This document shows, one piece after another, positions 43,412 to 50,925 of a stretch of 64,000 nucleotides of DNA. The translations under genes and the position numbers were made by a program. Location of the stretch: the NCBI GenBank assembly GCA_963830385.1, contig CAWHMD010000002.1:558001-622000 (forward strand). The letters are read 5' to 3'. The notes beneath the pieces were generated by a model, which was given only the letters and a program-made list of their open reading frames with translations, was not told where the DNA came from and did no database searches. The DNA is from Bog-532 sp963830385 (GTDB lineage: Bacteria > Actinomycetota > Actinomycetes > Streptosporangiales > Streptosporangiaceae). Positions within the stretch are counted from its first letter, which is position 1. Every line of letters starts with the position of its first letter.

Positions 43412-44336
43412 CGACGTCGAACCCCTCTCCGGTCAGGCCGACGAACAACTCCTCGAGCGAGGGCGCCACGACCCCCAGACCCCGCACGCCGACTCCGGCG
43501 TGCACCAGGTCGGCACATATTTTTTCCACCGGAAACTCGCCCAGCTGGGCACTGACCTCAGCCCCGGCCACCTGCGGATCCGGCAATCCGAGCTGGCGCA
43601 GGACGGCCACCGCGGCGGGCGGGTCACTGGTCTCGATCCGGACGCGGGCGGCGCCGGTGTGACGCAGCTCGTCCAGCGGGCCCTGGAACACCAGGCGGCC
43701 GGTGCGCATCACGCCCACGTGCGTGCAGACCTGCTCGACCTCGGCCAGCAGGTGTGAGGAGACGAACACGGTGGTGCCGTCGGCCGCGATCTCCCGGATC
43801 AGCGCGCGGACCTCACGGGTCCCCTGCGGGTCGAGCCCGTTGGTCGGCTCGTCGAGCACGATCAGCTCGCGGGGCATGAGCAGCGCCCCGGCGATGGCCA
43901 GCCGCTGTTTCATGCCCAGGGAGTAGTTGCGGAACCGCTTGCCCGCCGCGGCCAGCAGGCCGACCCGGTCCAGGGCACCGTCGATCCGGGTCCTGGCGGT
44001 CCGCGGATCGGCCTGCGAATCGGCCGCGTCGATCCGGGCCAGGTTGTCGCGGCCGTTCAGGAACGGGTAGAAGGCGGGGCCTTCGATCAGCGCGCCGACC
44101 CGGGGCAGCACCTGCCGGGCGCCGCCCGGCATGGGCACGCCCAGCAGCTCGGCCTGGCCGCTGGTGGGGAAGGCCAGGCCGAGGAGCATCCGGATCGTGG
44201 TCGTCTTGCCGGAGCCGTTCGGGCCGAGGAAACCGTAGACCGAGCCGCGCGGCACCGCCAGGTCCACGTGATCGACAGCGAGCTGGCCACCACGGAACTG
44301 TTTGGTCAGGCCGCTGGTCGCTACGGCTTCGGTCAC
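43404..44336 (-). CDS. ABC transporter ATP-binding protein
   Basis: 310 residues. Walker A is GPNGSGKTTT near 38, the signature YSLGMKQRLAIAGAL near 138, Walker B with the catalytic Glu LIVLDEPTNGLD near 160, and the switch His in VSSHLLAE. The C-terminal 90 residues are the extra domain usual in CcmA/BcrA-like ATPases. It overlaps the LolA-like gene by four bases. Confidence 0.93.
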   Translation of the reverse strand: MTEAVATSGLTKQFRGGQLAVDHVDLAVPRGSVYGFLGPNGSGKTTTIRMLLGLAFPTSGQAELLGVPMPGGARQVLPRVGALIEGPAFYPFLNGRDNLARIDAADSQADPRTARTRIDGALDRVGLLAAAGKRFRNYSLGMKQRLAIAGALLMPRELIVLDEPTNGLDPQGTREVRALIREIAADGTTVFVSSHLLAEVEQVCTHVGVMRTGRLVFQGPLDELRHTGAARVRIETSDPPAAVAVLRQLGLPDPQVAGAEVSAQLGEFPVEKICADLVHAGVGVRGLGVVAPSLEELFVGLTGEGFDVDG

Positions 44337-45466
44337 TTGGCCGCCTGAGCGGCGGCCGAGTACAGCACCTGCGGGGTGACCGCGCCGACGAACACCCGGC
44401 CGTTGTTGGTGATCAGCAGGGAGACCAGGCTGGTCTTGATCAGCCGGCCGCTGCCCCAGGAACCGCTCACCGGGGTGGCCGACTTGAGCAGCGCGCCGAT
44501 GACCTCGCCGCTGTCACCGCTCAGGCCCGAGCCGCTCGGACGCTGGCTGGGAGTCCCGGTGACGCCGCCCAGCACCGAGCTGGGCAGGTCGGCGACCGCC
44601 AGCCAGTCCTTGCCGATGACGGAGGCGTCGCCCGAGGGCGTCTGCTTGGCGTGGCTGGAGTCATCCCCCAGCGTCTGCTGCTCGACCTTGGCCCCCGCGG
44701 GCGGGGTGAAGGCGAAATTGGCGGCGGCCGGCTTGACGTAGGAGATCGAGGTGAAGCCGATCTGCGCGGCCGGGCTCTTGCCGCCCTTGGCGAACACCTG
44801 CACCCGCAGCGGGACGTCCTTGCTGCCGTCGATCGCGATCCGGATCTGGCCGATCAGCGAGCTGCTGCTCTTGGGGGCCAGCACCAGCTGGTAGGCGGCC
44901 TCGCCGGCCACCGTCACGTTGCTGTCCACCCGGACCGTGGTGGTCGGGCCGACCTTGGCCAGCACCTGCTGGGCGGCCTGCTGCGGGGTGAGCGGGGTCT
45001 GCGCCGGTGTGGGCGTCGCCTGCTTGGCGCCGGTACGGGCCGGGATCGTCACGTGGGTGACGGTGTTCTGGCTGCTCTCCCAGAGCCAGGCGTTGCTGCC
45101 GTTGCGGATGACGTCGCTCTCGCTCATGCTCTGCGGCACCGACATCCGGAAGTGCTGGGGGTCGGCGTACCACACCCGGATCGTGTGCGACCCGGTCAGC
45201 AGCGACGCGATCGAGGTCGGGTCCGAGGTGCCGGGCAGCGACGGCAGCCCGAGCGAGGAGGTCTCCACCACCGTGCCGGTCAGCGGCGGGGTCGGCGGCT
45301 TGCTCGCGAGCGCGGTAAGCAGCTGGTCAGGGGTCTTGGCGGGCAGGCCTGGGGCCGCCTGGGCGACCGATATCAGTGACCCGGCCAGCACCCCGCCGAC
45401 CACGACCACGGCACCGGCCGGCACCGCCCACCGAGCCTTGCGGGACATCTGAGCCAGCTGGTTCAT
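44333..45466 (-). CDS. Exported LolA-like (DUF2092-type) protein
   Basis: 377 residues. A membrane anchor or signal lies at about 13-38 (WAVPAGAVVVVGGVLAGSLI). The rest is mostly beta-strand with TIRVWYADPQHFRMSV and NAWLWESSQNTVTHV, the unclosed-barrel style of LolA/LolB-like proteins that bind lipid. Such proteins occur next to two-component systems and exporters in actinomycetes. GAGG lies four bases ahead of the ATG. It is divergent from the response regulator and shares its upstream repeats. Confidence 0.75.
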   Translation of the reverse strand: MNQLAQMSRKARWAVPAGAVVVVGGVLAGSLISVAQAAPGLPAKTPDQLLTALASKPPTPPLTGTVVETSSLGLPSLPGTSDPTSIASLLTGSHTIRVWYADPQHFRMSVPQSMSESDVIRNGSNAWLWESSQNTVTHVTIPARTGAKQATPTPAQTPLTPQQAAQQVLAKVGPTTTVRVDSNVTVAGEAAYQLVLAPKSSSSLIGQIRIAIDGSKDVPLRVQVFAKGGKSPAAQIGFTSISYVKPAAANFAFTPPAGAKVEQQTLGDDSSHAKQTPSGDASVIGKDWLAVADLPSSVLGGVTGTPSQRPSGSGLSGDSGEVIGALLKSATPVSGSWGSGRLIKTSLVSLLITNNGRVFVGAVTPQVLYSAAAQAAK

Positions 45467-45527
45467 ATCGCCTCACCCGTACGGTTCACGCCTTTATGTC
45501 TATACCGCCTACGTTGCCAGACCAGCG

Positions 45528-45564
45528 CTGAGGTGACCCTGAGAATTCCTGAGCCCAGGCTGAG
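45528..45564 (+). promoter_or_regulatory. Four phased CTGAG repeats (response-regulator box)
   Basis: CTGAG begins at 45528, 45539, 45549 and 45560, spacings of 11, 10 and 11 bp, so all face the same side of the helix. OmpR-family regulators bind direct repeats of this spacing. The array lies between the divergent LolA-like and response-regulator genes, suggesting autoregulation and control of the exporter. Its complement, CTCAG, is the core of the direct repeats I recall for mycobacterial MprA. Confidence 0.7.
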
Positions 45565-45637
45565 ACGGATCAGAGCTGGCCGAGAGCCGGGCCCGGCGCT
45601 GGTCCGGTCAGGCCGTCCGGTAGGTAAGACTAGGGGC

Positions 45638-46315
45638 GTGCGGGTGCTGGTGGTAGAAGACGAACGGCGCCTCGCGGGCGCGGTCCAGCGTGGCCTGAAG
45701 GCCGAGGGGTTCGCCGTCGATCTGGCGTTCGACGGCGCCGACGGGCTGCACCTGGCCCGGGAGGGTGCCTACGACGCGGTCGTGCTGGACCTGATGCTGC
45801 CCAAGCTGTCCGGCTACCAGGTGTGCGAGCGGCTCCGGGCCGAGGAGAACTGGGTGCCGGTGCTGATCCTGTCGGCCAAGGACGGCGAGTACGACCAGGC
45901 CGACGGGCTCGACCTGGGCGCCGACGACTACCTGACCAAGCCGTTCTCCTACGTCGTGCTGGCGGCCCGGCTGCGGGCCCTGCTGCGGCGTGGCGCGGCT
46001 CCCCGGCCCGCCGTGCTGCGGGCCGGTGACCTGTCGCTGGACCCGGGCAGCCGCACCGTCCGCCGGGGCGAGACCGCGATCGAGCTGACCGCGCGCGAGT
46101 TCGCCATGCTCGAGTACCTGATCCGGCGGGCCGGCCAGGTGGTGCCGAAGTCGGAGCTGCTCGACCACGTGTGGGAGGCCTCCGACAGTGCCGACCTCAA
46201 CGTGGTCGAGGTGTACGCCGGCTACCTGCGGCGCAAGATCGACGCGCCGTTCGGGCGGGCCGCGCTGCAGACCCTGCGCGGCGCGGGCTACCGGCTCGCC
46301 ACGGACGGCGGCTGA
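45638..46315 (+). CDS. OmpR-family response regulator
   Basis: 225 residues. The receiver domain runs from MRVLVVEDERRL with phosphorylation Asp51 in VVLDLMLPK and Lys near 101 in YLTKPF. A winged-helix domain follows (ELTAREFAMLEYLIRR; VVEVYAGYLRRKID; LRGAGYRL). The start is the GTG at 45638; longer frames add no receiver sequence. It is followed after 3 bp by its kinase. In overall style it recalls CutR of streptomycetes, but orthology is not proved. Confidence 0.92.
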   Translation: MRVLVVEDERRLAGAVQRGLKAEGFAVDLAFDGADGLHLAREGAYDAVVLDLMLPKLSGYQVCERLRAEENWVPVLILSAKDGEYDQADGLDLGADDYLTKPFSYVVLAARLRALLRRGAAPRPAVLRAGDLSLDPGSRTVRRGETAIELTAREFAMLEYLIRRAGQVVPKSELLDHVWEASDSADLNVVEVYAGYLRRKIDAPFGRAALQTLRGAGYRLATDGG

Positions 46316-46318
46316 CCC

Positions 46319-47707
46319 ATGTTCGGGCTGGCCCGCTGGTGGCGGCGGCGCAGCCTGCGAGGCCGGCTCACGCTGACGGCCGCCGCCGGGCTGGCGGTGG
46401 CCCTGGCCGGGCTGGCGGCGCTGCTGATGACCACCCTCAGCCTGGAACTCGAAACCGGCACGGACAACTCGGCCCGGCAGACCGGGCGGGAGGTGGCCGC
46501 GCTGGTGGACGCCAACCGGCTGCCGAACCCGGTTCCGGTCGCGGCCGGCATCGCGGTCGTCCAGGTGGTCGACGCCCAGGGCCGGATCGTGGCTGCTTCG
46601 GCGGGGGCCGACCGGCTGGTGCCGCTGCTGCCGACGGCGCAGGCGGCCACGCTGGGCCGCAGCCGCGACGGGACCATGCTCGACGGGCGCCCGTTCGGGC
46701 TGCCGGAGCTGCTGCGGGTGGTGGCGGTGCCGGGCAAGCAGGGCGAGACGGTCATCGCCGCCGTCTCCGACCAGGCCGTGCACGACACGCTGACCACGGT
46801 CGAGCACGTGCTGCTGGTGGCCACGCCGCTGCTCCTGCTGCTGATGATCTGGGTCAGCTGGCTGATCACCGGCTCCACCCTGCGGCCGATCACCGCCCTG
46901 CGGCGCGGGGCCGAGCAGGTCACCGCGGCCGGCGGCCCGCAGGGCCTGCCGGTGCCCGAGGCCCGGGACGAGGTGCACAGCCTGGCGGTGACGCTGAACG
47001 ACATGCTGTCCCGGCTGGCCGCTGCCCAGCAGCGGCAGCGGCGGTTCGTCTCCGACACCGCGCACGAGCTGCGCAGCCCGATCGCGAGCATGCGGACCCA
47101 GCTCGAGGTGGCGCTCGACCACCCGGAAAGCCAGGGGTGGGAGGAGACCGCCCGGGACGTGCTGGCCGACACGATGCGGCTGTCCCGGCTGGCCGAGGAC
47201 CTGCTGGCGCTGGCCCGGCTGGAAGAGGGCGGCGGCCAGGCCCGGGTGGCCGGGAGCCCGGTCGACGTGGCCGCGCTGGTGGGCAAGCTCCCGGCTGAGT
47301 ACGCGCACGCCCCGGTCGCGGTGGTGGCGGACGCGCCCGCGCCCTGCCTGGTGAACGGCGACGCCGAGGCGCTCCGGCGGATGCTGGTCAACCTGGTCGA
47401 CAACGCGGTCCGCTACGCCCGCAGCCGGGTCACGGTGGCGGCTCACCCGGCCGGCGACTCGGTGCTGGTCACGGTGACCGACGACGGGCAGGGCATCCCG
47501 GCCCCGCAGGCCGAGCGGGCGTTTGAGCGGTTCACCACGCTGGACGACGCCCGTGCCCGGCGGGACGGTGACGTCACCGGCGCCGGGCTGGGCCTGGCCA
47601 TCGTCCGCGCCACCGCGCTCGCCCACGGCGGCCGGGCCTGGCTGGAGGACGCCGAGCCGGGCCTGCGGGCGGCGGTCCGGCTGCCGGCGGTCACCGTGGG
47701 GGGCTAG
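46319..47707 (+). CDS. Sensor histidine kinase
   Basis: 462 residues. Two membrane helices (about 17-40 and 160-182) flank an extracytoplasmic sensor of about 120 residues with VVDAQGRIVAAS. A HAMP domain follows (STLRPITALRRGAEQV). The phospho-accepting His is in FVSDTAHELRSPIASM near 248. The ATPase N box is NLVDNAVRYA and the G boxes are DDGQGIP and GAGLGLAIV. The sensor domain has no cysteine. It pairs with the regulator 3 bp upstream. Confidence 0.93.
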   Translation: MFGLARWWRRRSLRGRLTLTAAAGLAVALAGLAALLMTTLSLELETGTDNSARQTGREVAALVDANRLPNPVPVAAGIAVVQVVDAQGRIVAASAGADRLVPLLPTAQAATLGRSRDGTMLDGRPFGLPELLRVVAVPGKQGETVIAAVSDQAVHDTLTTVEHVLLVATPLLLLLMIWVSWLITGSTLRPITALRRGAEQVTAAGGPQGLPVPEARDEVHSLAVTLNDMLSRLAAAQQRQRRFVSDTAHELRSPIASMRTQLEVALDHPESQGWEETARDVLADTMRLSRLAEDLLALARLEEGGGQARVAGSPVDVAALVGKLPAEYAHAPVAVVADAPAPCLVNGDAEALRRMLVNLVDNAVRYARSRVTVAAHPAGDSVLVTVTDDGQGIPAPQAERAFERFTTLDDARARRDGDVTGAGLGLAIVRATALAHGGRAWLEDAEPGLRAAVRLPAVTVGG

Positions 47708-47758
47708 CCTGGTCTGTGGCCGACAGCGAGTAGTAGATGGCCGGACCGAGGAGTACCG

Positions 47759-48397
47759 ATGCCAGCAGGAGTGCGGGACCGACTGGCCCGCCTGCGCCGG
47801 GGGATGGCCGAGCACAAGGTCACCACGGCGGTGTTCGGGGTCAGCGGGGCGGCCATTCTCGCGCTCGGGATCTTCGCGGGCGTGTCCGGCTCGGGCTCGG
47901 CCGGGCCGGCGGCTGCGTCGGCCGGTTCGGCAGGCTCCAGCGCCGGCACCAGCTCCGCTCAGGCCGCGCACGGCCAGCAGGCCCCCGCGTTCAACCTGGC
48001 CGCGCTGGGGAATCCGGGCGGCCACGTGTCGCTGGGCGGCTACGCGGGACGGCCGCTCGTCGTGAACTTTTTCGCGTCCTGGTGCGTGCCCTGCCGCCAG
48101 GAGACTCCGCTGATGGCGCAGTTCTACAAGTCCCGGCACGGCGCGGTCACCGTGATCGGGGTGGACACCAACGACAGCAGCGCGTCCGCGCTGAAGTTCA
48201 CCCGGAACTACGGCGTCAGCTACCCGGTGGCCTCGGACCCGGCCGCCACCACGGCCGGGTCGTTCGGCGTCTCGGCCCTGCCGCAGACGTTCTTCCTGAA
48301 CGCCCAGCACCGCGTCGTGGACCGCGTGTACGGCGCGGTGACCAAGGCGTCGCTGGCCCAGGGCGTCAACCTGATGGACCAGCCCGCCTCGAGCTAG
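47759..48397 (+). CDS. TlpA/ResA-like membrane-anchored thioredoxin
   Basis: 212 residues. An N-terminal membrane helix at about 25-45 anchors a thioredoxin fold on the outer face. The redox motif is WCVPC near residue 115 in FFASWCVPCRQETPLM; the cis-Pro region is SALPQTFFLN near 180. Such proteins reduce or rearrange disulfides in exported proteins or cytochrome c apoproteins. GAGGAG precedes the ATG. It sits 50 bp after the kinase gene, so it may belong to the same response. Its TAG shares a CTAG with the convergent gene. Confidence 0.88.
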   Translation: MPAGVRDRLARLRRGMAEHKVTTAVFGVSGAAILALGIFAGVSGSGSAGPAAASAGSAGSSAGTSSAQAAHGQQAPAFNLAALGNPGGHVSLGGYAGRPLVVNFFASWCVPCRQETPLMAQFYKSRHGAVTVIGVDTNDSSASALKFTRNYGVSYPVASDPAATTAGSFGVSALPQTFFLNAQHRVVDRVYGAVTKASLAQGVNLMDQPASS

Positions 48398-48876
48398 ATC
48401 CGCGCGGCCGGACGGCGGCGGCGGGCGTAGCTGCCGACGGCGCCGGTCAGCCCGAACGTCACCGCACCGTGCCACAGCCCGGCGAAGACCGGGCCGATGA
48501 TGCCGCCGCCGAGCACGACCGACAGCACGAACACGATCGCGGCGGCCGCCACTCCCGGCAGCAGCGCGAAGCGCCACGGGTTGGCGCGCGCCCACCGGAT
48601 GGCCCGGCCGGACCGGTCGCGCAGCAGCGCCCCCGACGCCGCCACGACCAGGAAGGCGATGATGCCCAGCGACAGCGCGTCGCTGACCCCGCCCAGCCCC
48701 ACGTGACCGCCGATCACGTGCCAGCCGAGGTCCCCGAGGGCCACGACCCCGCCGGTCACGGCGGCTCCGGTCCACGGTGCCTGGGACATCACCTCGCCCG
48801 ACACTGCCATTTCCTCGCGCCGGTCCAGGCCTGGCTTCCTCTGACCCGGCTCGTTCATCTGGGTGGATGTGGCCAT
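48394..48876 (-). CDS. Small integral membrane protein, unknown function
   Basis: 160 residues; about 30 polar residues, then four hydrophobic segments (about 42-58, 68-88, 103-124, 129-148), ending in a basic RRRRP tail. No family recognised. The ATG at 48876 follows a GGGGGCTGAG region; a longer frame would add an Arg/Cys-rich non-membrane leader. It is divergent from the first S1C protease gene and convergent with the thioredoxin gene. Confidence 0.7.
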   Translation of the reverse strand: MATSTQMNEPGQRKPGLDRREEMAVSGEVMSQAPWTGAAVTGGVVALGDLGWHVIGGHVGLGGVSDALSLGIIAFLVVAASGALLRDRSGRAIRWARANPWRFALLPGVAAAAIVFVLSVVLGGGIIGPVFAGLWHGAVTFGLTGAVGSYARRRRPAARI

Positions 48877-49013
48877 CTCAGCCCCCTTGCGAATAAACGA
48901 CCATCCCCGAACTCGCGTCATATCGCGTTTTTCGGAGCCTACCATGGTGAAGCAGCGTAATGACGCGTTGCGGGTGTAACAGGACAATCGTTTCCGCTGG
49001 ATCCGAGGCTCCC

Positions 49014-49029
49014 CTGTAAGAACCCTGAG
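49014..49029 (+). promoter_or_regulatory. CTG(A/T)(G/A) repeat upstream of first S1C protease
   Basis: CTGTA at 49014 and CTGAG at 49025 are 11 bp apart within CCCCTGTAAGAACCCTGAGC. The surrounding bases resemble the CCCTGAGAATTCCTGAGC part of the array ahead of the response regulator. A degenerate site of the same regulator is suggested. Confidence 0.45.
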
Positions 49030-49108
49030 CGAGGGTGCAGAGTGCCGCCTCGTTCGGGGAAGGAAAAGGGACAAGAGCGTACGCTTCCGGCGGCCGAAGG
49101 CGATGAGA

Positions 49109-50662
49109 ATGCAGGACGACGAGACTGGCCGAGGCGCTGACGGCGGTCCCGCGGGGGTTTCCAGCGAACCGGACGACGTGAGCCCGGCCCAGCCGGATGA
49201 GGCGGCCCCGGCCCAGCCCGACGAGGTGAGCTTCGGGCCCGACGGCGCCGCCGAGGGGACGGCCGCGGGAGCCGAGGGAGCGGCCGCGGGAGCCGAGGGA
49301 GCGGCCGCGGGAGCCGAGGGGACGGCCGCCGGGGCCGAGGGAGCGGCGGCTCGGGAAGCGGAGCCGAAGCCGGCCTTCCGCCGGCGCGGCCGGCTCGTCG
49401 TCTACGCGGCGGTGATCCTGCTGGCGGCCGGCCTGGGCAGCGCGGCCGCGATGGGCCTGACCAGCCACCCCGGGACCCCGCCGACCGGCGTGTCCTCCCA
49501 CCAGGTGCCCGGGCCGCAGAACGACGAGAGCGGCGGCGGCTCGCTGCGCACCTCGGCGGTGGCGGCCAGGGTCGACCCGGGGGTGGTCGACATCGACGCG
49601 CTCATCGCCTACTCCGGCGGCACCTCGTCCGAGGGCACCGGGATGCTGATCAGCCAGGACGGCCTGATCCTGACCAACAACCACGTCATCAACGGGTCGA
49701 ACAGCATCCACGTGCGGCCCGCGGTCACCCGGGGCAGGAAGGACTACACGGCCACCGTGGTCGGCTATGACGCCACCCACGACGTGGCGCTGCTCAAGAT
49801 CAGCGAACCGGCCGGCCTGCGACCGGTCGCGGTCGGCAACTCGGACCAGATCAAGGTGGGCACCCCGGTGGTGGCGCTGGGGAACGCCGAGGGCCAGGGC
49901 GGCCTGCCGCGGGCCGCCGCCGGCGTCATCAACAGCCTGAACAAGACCATCAACCCCACCGACGAGAGCACCGGCGCGACCGAGACCCTGCACAACATGC
50001 TGCAGACCAACGCCGACGTGGTGTCGGGTGACTCGGGCGGCCCGCTGGCCAACGGAGCGGGCCAGGTCGTCGGCATGACGACCGCCAACGCCTCCAGCTC
50101 GCAGAGCTCGTCGTCGGTGCTCGGCTACGCGATCCCGATCAACACCGCGCTGGCCGTCGCCCACCAGATCGCCGCCGGCCAGGCCAGTTCGACCGTGCAG
50201 ATCGGGCTGCCCGGATTCCTCGGGGTCCTGGTGCCGCAGAACAACAGCAGCAGCCCGCAACAGCAGGCGGCCCAGCAGCGCCAGCAGGAAAGGCAGCAGT
50301 CCGGGCAGGGCAACCAGGGCGGTGGCGGCGGCCAGACCGGTCCCGGTGACGGCAACGGCTCGTCCGGGTCCAGCCACTGCGTGCTCGACAACTCGCAGAC
50401 CTCGGTGCCGGCGTCGATCGCCCCGGTCAGCCACGGGGCGCTGGTGGACGGCGTGCTGTGCTCGACCGCGGCGGCGACCGCCGGCCTGGTCAGCGGGGAC
50501 GTGATCACCTCGGTCAACGGCCAGCCGGTGACCACGCCGAGCGGGCTGACCCAGAGCGTGTCCGGCCTGCGGCCCGGCGCCAAGGTCAAGCTGGGCTGGG
50601 AGACGAAGGCCGGCCAGCACCGGACGAGGACGGTCACGCTGGGGGCGGCCCCGGCCAAGTGA
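49109..50662 (+). CDS. HtrA-family serine protease (S1C) with PDZ domain, paralogue 1
   Basis: 517 residues. Residues 1-85 are a cytoplasmic acidic tail with five seven-residue repeats of the GAAAGAE type. A membrane helix at about 92-115 is followed by the protease: catalytic His in TNNHVI near 193, Asp in THDVALL near 228 and Ser in GDSGGPL near 312. A Gln-rich linker (about 385-420) precedes the PDZ domain with AGLVSGDVITSVNGQPV. It would degrade or refold damaged exported proteins. GAAGG lies eight bases before the ATG at 49109, like the paralogue's start. Confidence 0.92.
   Translation: MQDDETGRGADGGPAGVSSEPDDVSPAQPDEAAPAQPDEVSFGPDGAAEGTAAGAEGAAAGAEGAAAGAEGTAAGAEGAAAREAEPKPAFRRRGRLVVYAAVILLAAGLGSAAAMGLTSHPGTPPTGVSSHQVPGPQNDESGGGSLRTSAVAARVDPGVVDIDALIAYSGGTSSEGTGMLISQDGLILTNNHVINGSNSIHVRPAVTRGRKDYTATVVGYDATHDVALLKISEPAGLRPVAVGNSDQIKVGTPVVALGNAEGQGGLPRAAAGVINSLNKTINPTDESTGATETLHNMLQTNADVVSGDSGGPLANGAGQVVGMTTANASSSQSSSSVLGYAIPINTALAVAHQIAAGQASSTVQIGLPGFLGVLVPQNNSSSPQQQAAQQRQQERQQSGQGNQGGGGGQTGPGDGNGSSGSSHCVLDNSQTSVPASIAPVSHGALVDGVLCSTAAATAGLVSGDVITSVNGQPVTTPSGLTQSVSGLRPGAKVKLGWETKAGQHRTRTVTLGAAPAK
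49252..49350 (+). repeat. 21-bp tandem repeat in S1C protease 1
   Basis: About five near-identical 21-base units (GAGGGAGCGGCCGCGGGAGCC) encode the GAAAGAE repeats of the cytoplasmic tail. Copy number is likely to vary. Confidence 0.8.
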
Positions 50663-50792
50663 ACAGGCCCAAGTGAACTGGCCGGGATCGGGGCGCCGCA
50701 GCTGGGCGGCTACGGCAGGATGGTCAGGGTGACTTCTGGGTAAGGACCGTTCGGCACGGGTGGTGAGATCTATTCGTAACCTGAAGCAGGCA

Positions 50793-50808
50793 TTCAGCTA
50801 AGCCTCAG
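50793..50808 (+). promoter_or_regulatory. TTCAG/CTCAG repeat upstream of second S1C protease
   Basis: TTCAG at 50793 and CTCAG at 50804 are 11 bp apart, and CTGAGG at 50823-50828 is the inverted form. This is the inverse-complement orientation of the CTGAG array at 45.5 kb. Weak by itself; noted because of the context. Confidence 0.4.
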
Positions 50809-50925
50809 GGTCGGATGGCTAACTGAGGATTTGCAAGCGGCGGCCGGAAACCAGGACGGGCGCCGGGGGCGGGCAGAACCGGGTGAGACCTCCTGGCCCG
50901 GTCTACCAATGCGAGGGCGATAGTG

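Noticed and set aside
45608..48775. A 1055-codon open frame antisense to the two-component system and thioredoxin genes
   Set aside because: Sense genes have complete catalytic motifs; the antisense product is low-complexity and lacks a ribosome site.
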